Below, one piece after another: positions 21,985 through 35,200 of a stretch of 64,000 nucleotides of DNA. The stretch comes from Metaphire vulgaris (lineage: Eukaryota; Annelida; Clitellata; Crassiclitellata; Megascolecidae), in assembly GCA_018105865.1 (NCBI GenBank), contig CM030868.1, positions 7,778,311 through 7,842,310 of the forward strand. Reading direction: 5' to 3'. The position numbers and the translations under genes are program-made. The notes below the pieces were generated by a model. That model made no database searches, was not told where the DNA came from, and was given only the letters and a program-made list of their open reading frames with translations. Positions within the stretch are counted from its first letter, which is position 1, and each line of letters opens with the position of its first letter.

Positions 21985-22340
21985 ACAGATAACGATTTTA
22001 ATATAATAGATAGACTGAAGAAGCCACTACCACATCGATTGAGTGGGCGTGACAGAGTGAGGTAAGATGATGAACGTGTGGGTCGAGGAGGCTGAGGGGT
22101 TAATAGTGATCTAAGGTAGACAGGTTTTGATGACTGAAGTGAGCTATATGTAAGTGTTATTATCTTATATTGGATACGTTCAGTTATTTTAAGCCAATGT
22201 AATGATTTTAGTATAGGTGAAATATGGGAGAATCTAGGTGACTTAGTAACAGCACGAGCAAGTGCATTTTGTATTGATTGCAATTTGTTGATAGAGGCTT
22301 TCGGAAGGTTATAGTAGAGAGAGTTACAATAATCTAATTG
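21985..22340 (-). mobile_element. LINE ORF2 C-terminal fragment
   Basis: The minus strand reads LDYCNSLYYNLPKASINK, then LQSIQNALARAVTKSPRFSH and LHWLKITERIQYKI, a CR1/L2-type C-terminus different from the 51.7-kb copies. The 5' side is cut off by the hAT fragment at 22341. Confidence 0.75.
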
Positions 22341-22517
22341 CCCTTTTCCCGCCCGGAAATTTCAAATTCCCACGGAAATTTTGGCATACTACATAATGAT
22401 CGAGTCTACATCAACGAACAGCAGCCCTCTATAGCTGCATGACTTCCCACGGCTTTGTCAGTTTCCCCGGGCTTTGTCAGTTCCCCGCCGGAGTCCAGAA
22501 GTCTAGATTAAACACTG
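22341..22517. mobile_element. Truncated hAT-like MITE (reverse copy of the 20240 type)
   Basis: Shares CCGGAAATTTCAAATT, TTTGGCATACT and the terminal CTAGATTAAACACTG with the 20240-20405 element, in the opposite orientation. The far end is missing. Confidence 0.6.
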
Positions 22518-22887
22518 GCTCCGCCCCTAGGGGAGACGCCAGAAACCACGGCTGATTTTATTCACGATGGCATTGCTAGTGTCACAGTCTGACAAGAAAT
22601 AAAGGTTATTTTTCACACTACTTTCATTCTTTCACCACTTTACTCCTGCAACGTCGTAAAATTTAAAGTCTGACAAGCAAAAAGGTCATCACCAGTTTTC
22701 CACTTTTAGGGGCGTAAAATTTATACGCTGTGAAAAGTCTGATAAGCCAAAAGAGGTCATCGCCGGTTTTACACTTTTTGAAGCGAAAAATGTATACCGT
22801 GCCCCGGGCGCCGAATACTCTAACTACGGCTCTGTCTGAGACTGCCGTACGGGGTATTCGACCAGCCTCCTTGAGTCCTGTGTAAAG

Positions 22888-23160
22888 CAGTGGTGGCTCC
22901 ACCGGGGGGGTCAGAGGGTCGTGCCCCCTATTGAGTGCCTGGCCCCCAGTTGGGACCCTATACTTCCTGTGTAAGCAGTGGCGGCTCCACCGGGGGGCCA
23001 GGGGGCCCGTGCCTCCATATTGAGTGCCTGCCCCCAGTGACCCCCCAGTTGGGACCCTATACTTAATGCTACATACATTAAACAACAAATGGTTGGCCAC
23101 CATGATTAGAAGTTGCCACCACAACGGCCCCCCACTTGCCAAATCCTAGAGCCGCCACTG
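22888..23160. mobile_element. hAT-like MITE (CAGTGGCGGCTCC type) with internal partial duplication
   Basis: Perfect 8-bp duplication GTGTAAAG at 22880-22887 and 23161-23168. Ends CAGTGGTGGCTCC and GAGCCGCCACTG. A second left end (CAGTGGCGGCTCC) begins at ~22975 after a repeat of CCTGTGTAAG, so the first ~87 bp including part of the target sequence are duplicated. Same family as 28933-29120 and 47435-49441. Confidence 0.85.
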
Positions 23161-23731
23161 GTGTAAAGTCTGAACTATGAACTATACGGTAGAAGTGTTT
23201 CATTCGGTTAACCGTCAACGGTTGAGGTATGCATGGTGGATAGGAGATCAAGAGACCTATAGGGGCGCCGCCGCGATGCTTCTGTTGCTGTGTAGAAGAT
23301 GTTGAAAAAGCTGGGACCCCGCACGGGCAGCGAGACGAAACCTTTTGCTAATCTCAAACCTTATAGCGGTGTAATAGCGGTACTGAGCAGGGCGTTTTTC
23401 TAGGACAAAAGGTTTGGGAATTCATCCTTTTTACTCTTCAACAAAGACGGGCGTGGATTGCCGTGGAATCGCCGTACCTGTATGTTCCCAAACGCATCCA
23501 TAATAAACGTATCCATAATTATATATACAATCTGGCAAAAAGGTGCTGGAACACCGTTCCCGTGCGTTCCCACTTGGTAGGGAGAAAACTTCACTGGCTT
23601 CAATAACTTTTGAGATCTAGTTAAATATAGGGCCAAAGTGTCAGTTTAATACTTTAATTCCCGAATGTCGATTATAATCTTACTCACAGAATTGACAGAA
23701 TACTGGTGCTTGGCCGTTCGGCTATTGCAAA

Positions 23732-23762
23732 ATGGCGTCTGCGAATAGAGAAAAAGTCAAAG
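23732..23762 (+). CDS. Possible alternative first coding exon of the USP6NL-like gene
   Basis: A good-context ATG (GCAAAATGG) opens MASANREKVK and ends in phase 1 at G|GTTTGT. Joined directly to exon 2 at 28060 it reads ...[12 protein letters not shown] in frame, giving an 850-residue protein. Joined instead to the exon at 26174, it runs into TGA after a few codons, making that exon's own ATG (26232) the working start. Direct observation covers the frame and splice signals. Use in a transcript is inference. Confidence 0.45.
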
Positions 23763-23898
23763 GTTTGTTAATTTAAAATAAAGATTGATTTTTCGTTTAA
23801 TAACTTTTGCGTGAATAAATGCTTATTTTCGATAGAATGTTTCATTTGGTTGTTGTATATTTTCTAGCGCATTTAGCAAAGTGCCAGCGTTAATGAGC

Positions 23899-24232
23899 GT
23901 AGGCCCGCCGAGATGGGGATAGGAGCAAATGCCCAGGGGCCCGGCGATCTGTAGGGGCCCGGGCGGGCCGCAAAGTGTTATCTCATGCAATACTAGTTAT
24001 TATTATGAACACGCTGAAAGCGGCTGGGGGACCCGTCAAAGGCATTGCTTATACTTTAACGTCCTGAAAAGTCTGACAAGCATATTGCAAAACTAGATCA
24101 TTACCACTTTTTCACACTTGGAACTTTTTGAGGACAAACTTTCTATAAAATATATAAACTTTCATACTTTTAAGGGTCCCGTGACTGCTCTGCCCAGGGG
24201 CCCGGAATTTCTCTCAAAGTCCCTGTATAAGC
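23899..24232. mobile_element. MITE of the GGGCCCGGAATTTCTCTC type
   Basis: Left AGGCCCGCCGAGATGGGG, right GGCCCGGAATTTCTCTCAAAGTCCCTG. The interior has the shared GTCTGACAAGC motif. No clear target duplication. Confidence 0.5.
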
Positions 24233-24843
24233 TGTGTAATTGAACACAACCGGTCCAATCAGACCACTGCATAATATTTGTGGAGATTGAAACTAGGAGG
24301 CGAATATTGTCTGCCGGTTTGTGCATTTCATCACCAAGTAGCTGAAGAAATGGTTTACATAATCACTAGTTAGAACCCGCATGAATATTTAACAAGGCAT
24401 GTCAGCCGTCTCTGTAAGACAAATGCGGCGATAAACCACTGGTACCGCCCATATCATCTACTGGAAACTACCATCAAAGCTGTAAAATAGGCATGGCAAG
24501 CCACTTACGTCAGTGATTGCCTGCCTGGTGTGAAATCTGTTTAAAGTCTGAAAGATTTGGTCATTGCTCAATCTAGAGGACTGGACAGATGACAATATAC
24601 AAGTCTTACAGAGTGACTATGTCAGCCAATTCTGTTATGACAGATGAGAGACCTTCTATCCATGGGCAGCAATCATTTCAGAAAGTCTGTGAAGCACGTG
24701 CTGTGCAGCTGGGACATATGTTCCAGTAACTCTTAAGCAGGGCTACACTCTTTCTAGCATAGCTACACCAGCCATAGCAACAATAAATTTGGGTGCATAT
24801 TTAATTATTTCATTGTTATCATTGCTAATTTTGAACTGATGTA

Positions 24844-25090
24844 CAGGCCTGAGGAGAGGGGGATGCAGCCAGTACATTGTACCGGGGCCCATGGAGGTTT
24901 TAGGGGCCCGCGGCCGGTGATAATGATGTATTAATATAAGTGAAAGAGGTTTTTTGCTTGTCAGACCATTTTGGAGAGTAGAAAACGTTTTTTTTGCTGC
25001 TCGTCAGGTTTTTCGGAGACTTTATAACTTTTTTTCAGGGCCCACAAGTTTTTTTTGTTCTGGGGCCCGGAATTTCTCTCGGCGGCCCTG
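24844..25090. mobile_element. hAT-like MITE (CAGGCC...GGCCCTG)
   Basis: Ends CAGGCCTGAGGAGAGGGGG and CCGGAATTTCTCTCGGCGGCCCTG. Flanks CTGATGTA and TTGATGTA match at 7 of 8. Contains GGTTTTTTGCTTGTCAGAC. Lies between the two alternative first exons of the USP6NL-like gene. Confidence 0.7.
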
Positions 25091-25379
25091 TTGATGTAGC
25101 TTGTCATAAGGATTGCCTATATTGCTATATCTGCAGTGATTTGGCAGTGGAGCCAGTTTGTCAAATTGGGTCAATGGAGTGTTCAAGTAAGATTGGTAGA
25201 GAACCTGGATTCAGTACTAAAGGATGTATATTGTGTAATGTTTGCATTAAAAGTCCTCCAGCACAGAGTGGATATTATTATGGTCTGCATCATGTTTTAA
25301 GCTGATATCTAGTGCATTAAATATCAAAGTGGCATATAAATTATATGTATTCATCTGCTTCTATGTTATCCTTTAACAA

Positions 25380-25800
25380 AGTATGACGATATGACTCCCT
25401 GAACAGTTACCTTTTTAGTCTGCTTTTGAAATTGGGCTGAGCCTTGATTATTCTTGTTTCGAGGGAAATGGAATTCCATGGGAGTGGTCTTCCTTGTAAG
25501 AAGGCACGATCACCAAGGGTGTGGGATTTGAGTGTCCTCGGAGATATCGTAAAGAGACGGAATCAGCATCTTTGTGCCAGGATGTCAAACAAAGATCGAA
25601 AGGCATATGCTGCTTTGAAATCATAAAGTTTGGAAGCTGAATTTTTACTAGCTCTCGACTGAACTGTATTTCTTCTGCAAAGTTTGCGATACTGAGTAAT
25701 CCTCACAACAGATTTAACAGATGGTGCAAGTGAATTACAGGTCATTGAACCAGTAGAAATTTTTCTGTGGGAACGCGGAAATGGAGTTTCCATGCCTGTT
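25380..25800 (-). mobile_element. LINE 3' fragment
   Basis: The minus strand reads LGDRAFLQGRPLPWNSISLE, then PNFKSRLKR, a frame-broken ORF2 C-terminus. Further minus-strand LINE-like sequence extends to ~25800. Confidence 0.5.
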
Positions 25801-26173
25801 TTTGCCAGATTCCCTTAGATATTGATAGGCAATAATGTGTGTTTTACTTGCAATCGGTTATTTCATCAGTTGCACTTGATGACCAAAAAGGTCATCTCCA
25901 CTTTATCATCATCACCACTAAAAATATTTAAAAGTTCAAAACTATTTAGCGGCCCCTAGGAATTTCTCCTGACAGCCCTGGAAATGAGTTCCCAAACCTT
26001 TTTTCCTAGAAAAAAGCACCGAGTATGAGTCACACTCGGCGTTGCTTAACTTTTGTGCTCTGACGGGAACCAGTCATGCAACGCCAAGTTGGTCAATTTC
26101 CTGAACTAAGATTGGAATAATATTTGAAGCATTTCAAACGAATTTTTCATTTATTATTTAAACTTTTTTTCAG

Positions 26174-26244
26174 ATGTAATAACTTGATGTGGATCTCACG
26201 TCAAAGTGGACCTGGACATCTCTGACCTAAAATGGCCGACTTTG
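26174..26244 (+). CDS. USP6NL: USP6NL-like exon 1 (coding from 26232)
   Basis: A TTTTTTTCAG acceptor ends at 26173, so this is an internal exon with 58 untranslated bases. Coding starts at ATG 26232 in context CTAAAATGG and gives MADF plus one base before G|GTATGT. An in-frame TGA lies in the leader for any reading frame entering from the 23732 exon. Confidence 0.7.
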
Positions 26245-29200
26245 GTATGTACCAAATATTTCTTCAGTATTTTTTCTTTGAGCTGCATAAATGCACACTT
26301 ATGATGCACTATTGATTCTTTCAATTATTATGATGATTTGAAACCAAAGAGGTAATTTCACTTTTTCTCTTTTGTCATTTTGTCAAATGAGCATATATAA
26401 GACAATGACAGATACTCAATGTGATGTTTTACATGAGATTTAAACCATTGCTACTTAGCAAAACAAGTTATCAAAATGATTTAAATGTTTGTGGCTTGAT
26501 TGCAGTGACAGAATTAGTGCTTACATTGTACAAGATATACATATGCAGTGACTTTATCCTTGACAGCCATTCTGTATTATTGCACAGCAGTAGCTAGCTG
26601 AGTAAGCAGTCCCCAATGAGCAAATTGAGTTATGTGTGTTGGTGTACAGTGTATGAGCAAAGTTGAATTATTGATGTTTTGAATGGTTGATTTTTCTGAA
26701 ATTTTCAGTTAATGAAATGAGCACTGAATTGGTGCTTTAGTGCTGAAATGACACACAGTCTTTGCAGTGGATATGAAAGCTTGCTTAAAATGAGAAGGAG
26801 ACAAGGCATTACGGAATGCAGATCGTTTTCTAAGTCAGGGATGCGTGTCCCGTAGGCTCTGAATCACTTTGGATCTCTTACGTTGTTGTGTTCCCAAAAG
26901 GCTGTTTACCAGGCCATAGATAGTTTTAGGATTCTGTTGTTTGTATAGTAATATTTTGTGGGTTAGATGCTTTCTCCACTTATTAGTGTCCTTTTCTCTG
27001 TCGAAGACTATTATAAGTTTAAGAGTTCTAGTTAGAGGCCTGACATTTTGATAAATAAAAAGGACTTGAAGAAGTCAGAGCAGGTGGACTTAATACTCAT
27101 AACATAAGATTTGCAAATGATACAGCACTAATTTTGACCCACAGCAGAAATCGCAGTGACTGCTTAATCAGGTAACTAGAGAAAGCGAAAATAAAAGATT
27201 AAAAGTAAATATTGAAATAAATTCTGCATGGCGATATCCAAGAAAAAAGAAACTCCAAACTGCACCATCTATGTAAACGGAGAGAAAATTAAGCAAGTCA
27301 TGACTTTCAGATATCTGGGAAGCTGGGTCACCAGTGATACTGAAAGTGAATCAGAAATAAAAACAAAAATAGGAATGACCAAAGCAGCCTTGGCCACTCT
27401 AAAGCACATACTAACTAGCAAACATTAGCAATAAAAACAGGGATAAGAGTTCTGGAATGTTACTTTTGTCCAGTCCCATTATATGGAGCTGAAGCTTAGA
27501 CGATCTCTAAAGTCACGAAGAACAAGCTTGGAGCTGCAGAGATGTGGTTCTTAAGAAAACTGTTGGCTATATGTCTTAGACCAAAAAGAAAACAAATGAA
27601 TCAGTACTTGAGATGACTGGCATGAAAGGAAATTGCTGTCTACACTGGATGTACCAGATTATGTTGCTGTATGATATATGTATACTTTGTATAGTCACTG
27701 TTGTACACTGAACATGATTTCTTTAAATGTCTTTCACTAAATTCCTAAGTGTTGAGGTGTTAGAATATTTGAATCAGACACCATGTTTCATTATCAATAT
27801 TAGTTGAGTAATGCTTTTGGAGCAGCCTCTTTCTGCCCAACATAATTCATTTCTAGTTAAATGCTTTTATAAACCCATACTATTCTAGGTGGAATATGAT
27901 TTATCTGAAACACATTGTTATACTGTGTTGCTGCTATGCTGTTTACAAGTGGTGTCTTAATAGAATATGATGTTGCTGTTAGGGAAAATTTCCTCTTTCA
28001 GATAAATTGAGTTGTTTAATTTTTTTTAACCTCTGATGGTGTATTGATAATTTTGACAGAGGAAAACCTGAGCATAGAAGAAAAGGTTCTATTTTCAAGA
28101 GCTGCATCTGAAAGAGCTGAAATAGTTGCCAAATATGACAAGGTCTGATCAGGTTCCATGTATTTGATTCATTCTTCTTCTTCTTCTTTAGGTGCTGTGC
28201 ATTTCTACGTTAACAACCATGGATTTCCATTTTGTTCGATCTTGATAATCCTCTTATTAATTTGATGTTATTCTTTATTCCCTCAATTCCTTCTCGTAGT
28301 CAGTCTACATAGGTGTTTCTCTGATTCATAGCAAAGCATTAAAGCTGTGATTTTAATTCACATTACTAAAGAACACTGTAATGTTGGATGTGCACTGTAA
28401 ACAGGGTTGGTTTCATTATCTGGGTGCTCAGGAATTGTTAGCAATCAAGACCTTGGGTTTGAATGGCATCAGGAATGGTGACTGCCATATGCCATAATAT
28501 TTAGTTCTGAGAAGGTGCCCATTGACTTGGATGCAAATCTAGTTTAGAGCATGTGTATGTATACAGGATGGTGCAATAGAAGTACCACCTTGTTTCATTG
28601 TAAATATTTTCACAACCCCTGGGTCAAAATGAGTGAAATTTGATTTGATTTGATTGCAGCCATCTAAGTTTATTTTCAAATTTCAAAGTGCTGTGGCACC
28701 ACCTAGCACAGTGGTTCCCAAACTTTTTCGGTCGGCGTACCCCTTCAGACATTTTTCAAAAATCCGTGTACCCCTAATTTTCAAAGTAAATTTAAGGAAG
28801 CACACTTTCGATTTTTAAAAGCATAAACATGGTATCTGAATCATGAAATTTAATAATGTCTTCAAACCTACATGTAATCGGACTGCATTAGCCATAATTA
28901 TTAACTAGTTACTAGACCTACTAGGTTTTATTCAGTGGCGGCTCCACCGGGGGGCCAGAGGGGCCCGTGCCCCTATTGAGAGCCTGCCCCCCCAGTGGTC
29001 CCCCAGTTGGAACCCTATACTTAATGCTACATACATTAAACAACAAATGGTTGGCCCCCCAATGATTACAAGTTGCCACCCCAACGGCCCCCCACTTGCC
29101 AAATCCTAGAGCCGCCACTGGTTTTATTAAAGCTTATTAGGATAAAAATATCGTACTTGTAGCATTCAAAGTTAAACTAGCATAACCTATCGGTCAATGG

Positions 29201-32200
29201 AAAACAATAAAATGAATCAATGACAACACAAGATGACGAAACGAGAAGTGTTCGTCCGCAAGTCAACGCTATCAGTAGAATCCACCATAGACTTTAATAC
29301 CAGTAATAATAAATCCATGTGATCCACACAGGGCGATTTTTGAATTTGCCGCGCTGACCAAGGAAGAGTCCAATACCACAAGGTGATAGGACAGGTTAAA
29401 ACTTTAAACTTATAGCGAGGGGTGACGGGTTAGAGGAGTCCAAAAGGTCTACATCTGTCGCTGCAGTTTGAGAAAATCAAATCCAATCACAATTTTTTAG
29501 AACTTTTGCAAATATTGTGAAATTTGTTACTATCAAACATCAGTGCATAAGAATTCCACTGACTTTCCACTTTCCGCCGCGTACCCCCTAGGAAGTCCAT
29601 TTGGTACCACTGAGGGTACGCGTACCACCGTTTGGGAACCACTGACCTAGCAGAAACACAGGCCAGAGGAAGGACACATTCGACAAAAATATGAGCTATT
29701 TTGTTTGATTGCTGAAATTAGTAGCTGTAGTAAAATGTATTATGTTTGTTTGCTGAAATTAGTAGCTGTAATAAAATGTATTATGTTTGATTGCTGAAAT
29801 TAGTAGCTGTAATAAAATGTATTATGTTTGATTGCTGAAATTAATAGCTGTAATAAAATGTATTATGTTTGATTGCTGAAATTAGTAGCTGTAATAAAAT
29901 GTTTTATATTTGATTGCTGAAGTTAGTAGCTGTAATAAAATGTATTATGTTTGATTGCTGAAATTAGTAGCTGTAATAAAATGTTTTATATTTGATTGCT
30001 GAAGTTAGTAGCTGTAATAAAATGTATTATGTTTGATTGCTGAAATTAGTAGCTGTAATAAAATGTTCTGTCTGTATTTTGACCAGTTTAAAATGAGATG
30101 TTAATTTTGTTTGCCATTGCTTCTTGGTGATAGTTAATAGTGTAGAAAGTTCTGATGATGATATCCACTCGTTTCCTTCGTAGGGTCGTGAGGATGGTGC
30201 AGAGATTGATCCGTGGGAAGATCCTGCCTTTGAAGTCTATCATGTTACCGACCGATATGGATTCATACAGTAAGGATATTGTTAGATCTAAAAAGCTGTT
30301 GCATGGCTCTGTGGAGTGAACATTGGCTCTGCACACAGTTCCCTGCCTACCTGAGTTTGATTCTGGATATAGTATTGCTGGGGTATTCATATATCGGGCA
30401 TTTCTAGCATGAATCTAGGACTTTCCATCTCAAGACTATTCATCTCAAGACTATTCATCTCAAGACTATTCATCTCAAGACTATTCATACCTGGACTTGT
30501 GGTGGAGATGAATAGTCCGGAGATTAAAAGCCCTATAGAAAAAGGTCAAAATTATATTAGGTATTAGTCCTTGAGGTGAATAGTCCAAGTTAAATAGTCC
30601 AGAGATCAGTAGTCTGGAGATGAAAAATCCTCATACTCCTAGCACTTCTAGATGATCCTTCAGATGAGGTGCTATACTGTTGTTGTTGCTGTTGTTGTTT
30701 GCCTGTTTTTGGTGGTGAGTTTTCAGCGACAGAGCATTGACTTACTGAAGCGTATATGCATTTAGAGAATACAGAAAAATTTGCTGATTGCATTTTTGTA
30801 TCCTTTTGCATTTATCCTCTGAGAATGATTTCTTGAATTCTTGTGCCATCAAAGGTCTAGAAGAAATAGCTGCAATGGGGTTTACTCACTCGTAGCTTTC
30901 ACTTATTAACCATAGGAATATTTTTGAATAGGAACTATTTAGACCATGTCTGTAATCACTTGTCTTGTTCATTTATTTTAGTGACCATCAACTACCCAAG
31001 TCACAGGGTCCTGCAGAAGCTAAGGTATTTGGGTAGAACTTATTTTTTTATGTACGAAGCAAGTATTAGTTATAATTAATACTTGCTTCATACATAATTA
31101 TATATCAGTTTTTTTTCAGGAAATGTTATTTTAACTGCCATCATCAAGTTTTAATTGATTTATCATATGTATGCAAGAAAATACTATGTTGATATTATTT
31201 TAATCTCCTTACAAAATGATTAACTTTTTAAAATTTTGCATTGACTTGTATGGTGCAAAAGGGTATTAGGTATAAATTACAGTGTACAGCTATCTATACA
31301 CATTTTTGTTAACAACAGGCAAAAGAACGTGAGCGCGAACGAACACAGAAATGGCTAAAAATGACCAAAAGCTGGGATAAATACCTAAAAACTGACAAGG
31401 TGAAAATTTCAGTAAACTGACAATTACGGTCTCTTTGTATCTGTCATGAAATTCATCATCAGTTTCACTATTGGGATCTTTTGTCATTATTCAAGATAGT
31501 TTATTTGAAGATTAAATAATTTGAGAATGAAAACGATATCCTTAAAATATTCTTTCATTTACTACTATTTGCTCAGTATAGAAATTTGTGTACTTTAATG
31601 CAAAGTAGTTTGTATAATCAGTAAAAGTGTAATTGTCTATTTCTTTGTGCTAGTTGAATATGCAGTAATCACTTTCTAAGTATGCTTGCTTATGTTCTTT
31701 TTGACCATTGTACATGTTTAGTTTGTTTACATTCTTTGTTGTCTGGTTATATTATTCCATTAGCGTCGGTTCATAGCGATTTCTAATTTTTTTATATTTG
31801 CATATTTATGCAGTCGAATTTATAATTAATTTTGTATTCTGATAGCAAGCTTACAGTTTTTCTATAGGTGGAGCGACGAATCTACAAGGGTGTTCCACTG
31901 TCCCTGCGAGGCTCTGTTTGGAGTCTTCTGTTGTGTGTTGAAGAGACAAGAAAGAAAAACAAGGGTGTCTACGAGGTTAATGAACTTTGCTGATTAAAAA
32001 TCTATCACTTAATGATTTTTGCTAATTGACAACTATGATGCTGCTGATAAACGCATTCTCCTTAATAAAAGATATTGATTAAACGGTGAGACAAATGTTA
32101 AATATGATTTAATTTTTTTTGCAGTACACTATTTATATGAGCCTACAATTTATATAATTTTTAAAAATATTCTTCCATTAGTTATTAGTTTGCAATTCGA

Positions 32201-35200
32201 CTTATAAGAAGGTTTGAATGGTCAAATTCACATCTACAATACATAAAAGACATAAAAGTAATAATTTCATTTTAGGTTTTAAATGGTTTCATCGAGTCGC
32301 ATAGTTTCAGCGACATTTGCATTGTTGTCAATTTTTCTTCAGATGTTAGAAGTTATTGGTTAAACTGGCAAACTTTTAATAGGAAATGAAGCACAGAGCA
32401 CGTGAATGGTCGCCCGATATACGACAGATTGATGTTGATGTTAATCGAACATATCGCAACCATATCATGTTCAGAAAAAGATATGACATCAAGTAGGCGC
32501 TCTTCCATCTTTTGTTTGATTAACCTGTGACAGTTTGCTTAAGTTCTTGGGCAATTCAAACCATATTTGTTAATATTAATTTAAATAAATGAGTCAGCTG
32601 CTACTGTATCACATTACATAACAATTTCATGTAGCAGTTATTCCTTAGACCAGCGGCTCTCAAGCTGTTTAGGATCTTGTGTAGAGGTCCCTTAGAAATT
32701 TTTGTGATGACTTGCGGACCTAATAAAATATGAATTTTAAATTAACTGTAATTAACACATGGGCTACTTGTTTTGTCAATCAATTATGTAATCAGAAAAT
32801 TGCAAATCTTAGTCAACAAATTTAAATTCAAAAGGAATCAGCACTCTTATTAGAGACATCAGTGTGTTTAGTGTTGGTGAGATATCTTGAGAAAGTAATC
32901 CCTTTACGGTCCTCCTGAAACTGCTTGGTGGTCCACTATGGGACCGCTGACCCCAGTTTGAGAACCACTGCATTAGACCAATTTCTGCTTTGATCTTTTG
33001 AAAAGAACAATATCTACTACATTTTTAGATTGCGATTAACTCGTGTGCCGTGCATTCAATTATTCTTTGTAATTTATCAAATATGTAATAGTATTAGTGG
33101 TTTAAATTTCTTATATTTTTTTAGATTATGTTTTATGCAGTACTTTGTTCTGTAGACAGCAGGCGCTGTTTCATGTCCTGGCGGCCTACTCGATGTACAA
33201 CACTGAGGTTGGATACTGTCAGGGAATGAGTGAGATTGCTGCACTGCTTCTGATGTATCTAAACGAAGAGGTCGGTTGATTCAGTTGTGGTTTGTCTTCG
33301 ATTAGATGAGTGCAGAATTAGAATCAAAGTTTTCCTTAGCATGATCTGTTTTATTCCTAATTTACATTCAGAGTTTTTTTCTAAATACTGGTTTGGATGT
33401 GAAGGTGTGAGTTGCTTATCTCTGGAAAATTTTGGACATTTTCTGAGCAATAAATGTGGTTGAGAAGACTTTCACTTAGCGTTTAAATCGGGGATGTCCA
33501 ACCTTCTTGGCACTGTGCCAAAACAGATGGCAGGCCACTGCTCATAGAAATGAAAAGTGTGGATAGGCATAACATAACAGGTATGATTAGGGTCAGTTAT
33601 AATTTACAGCAAAAACCCTCAATTCTCGGGATTTTTTAAAAATTGCATTAAATTCATGGTATAGTGCAACATGACGTTTTCTTCAATAATGTAGTGTAGT
33701 AATAATACCACTTAACTAGAAAAGCAAAGCAAAACCTGCTAGATCTAAAAATCATGCAGCAGTTAAATGTCTTATGCATAGTTTATAATGGAAATGTTTG
33801 TTACTTTTTTAAAATTCTGTGACGTAACGTGGCATACCAAGTTATCGTCAGTAAAGCCTTGGTGCTGGGGTGTTTGTCAAAGCTCATTAACATCTTCTAA
33901 TCAACCGAGTCATCTAGTATAAACAGAAAGATAGTAGTTTCAGTGGACTTTGCACATCCGGCTGCTTAATGACCGGGGGCATCTGGATGCCGGGATCTAT
34001 GGCCAACTGACCACTTGTACTGTATTCTGTGGTGGGGTTCTGGAGCTGCATCGTTGATCATCCCCAATCTCTCCTTGATTGCCATAGATAGGGGCTGGGC
34101 CCGGCTGGCTTCTATACACTGTTAGACTGCAATTAATGATTTATAAGAATTATAGCCCAGGGCTTGTAATGAATTTTCCAAAGGGTTTCCCAAAGGAATT
34201 AGCTGTGGCTGGCATCAACATTTGATACATTGGCCTACATTTGCTATGTTTGGGAACAAGGTTTATTATAGCTAATTATAATATAAGTTATAGATGAAAT
34301 GTTGCGTTCATTGATTAAAATCACGACAATTTAAGGCATTTGAAAATTTTCCAGCAGACAACAAAATCATGGAATTCATGGCTTTTGTGACTTTGTGTTG
34401 TTAGCCATTTCTGAATTTAATTTACTTTTTTTATGATAATTTCAGGATGCTTTCTGGGGACTTTCTGCACTCTTAAGTGATGAGAAACATAAAATGCATG
34501 GTAGGCTGAAAGTATTTAGTTTATTGAATTTTTAAATTTTACACGATTACTACAGTAGAATAATGGCAATTGGACTTGCTATCCACATATCAGCATTTAT
34601 TGAACTTTTTTGTATGGGTTGAAGATGTGACAGCTTTGATGTTGTTTCATTCATTTTCATTCATCTTCACTTTCTGTCTGCATATTGGCAATAGTTAGAT
34701 ACGAAACAATTCCAATTTCCTCTATCTTGTGTTAGTCTTCATCTTCTATGATTGCCATGTTCTTTGTTTCCAGATCCTCCTTAATGTTATCCATTCATCT
34801 TTTTCTTGACCTTCATTGCCTTCAGTTTTGTTTCCTTCTACTTTATGTGTGTGTAGTGATTTGTAGACCCATCTATTGTTGTCAATACGTTTAACATGTA
34901 AAAAGTAAAGTTTTCCCATACTCCATTCTGAGCGTTGGGGCCAGCGCTGATCTCAGGTCTCTTAGGCATACAGCGATGCGGGTGGCACACACCATTAACC
35001 TAAAGTAGGTTGCCAGTCAGATGTCTAGGCCTGCGCTTTACTTCGCAGCAAACTCTGCTCCTCAATTTGATGTTATAACCGCCCTCTAGCGAGTAAGGCT
35101 GAGTCGACCTTAGGGTTCCTACGGGAGTTGAACCCGTTCCGTCAGCGTGCCTGCCCAGCGTGTAACCACTTCTGCCATCTTCCCACCCCCATAACATGTC

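Larger units (their letters stand above)
28564..29740. mobile_element. Mariner-type repeat copy, interrupted by a hAT-like element
   Basis: Starts after TA with CAGGATGGTGCAATAG. It shares ATATTTTCACAACCC, TTGGTCAAAATG-like and TGCAGCCATCT blocks with the sequence at 61769-62012, where the start is CAGGGCGGACC after TA. The hAT insertion at 28709 splits it. The homology resumes after 29652 (AAAAATATGAGCTA). The right end is not defined. Confidence 0.5.

Noticed and set aside
21497..22065. Overlapping 137-141-codon frames on both strands
   Set aside because: They are artefacts of the 10-bp CpG-rich array and the CCAAT array.
29706..30068. CRISPR-like array
   Set aside because: The repeats are head to tail without unique spacers, in a eukaryotic intron.
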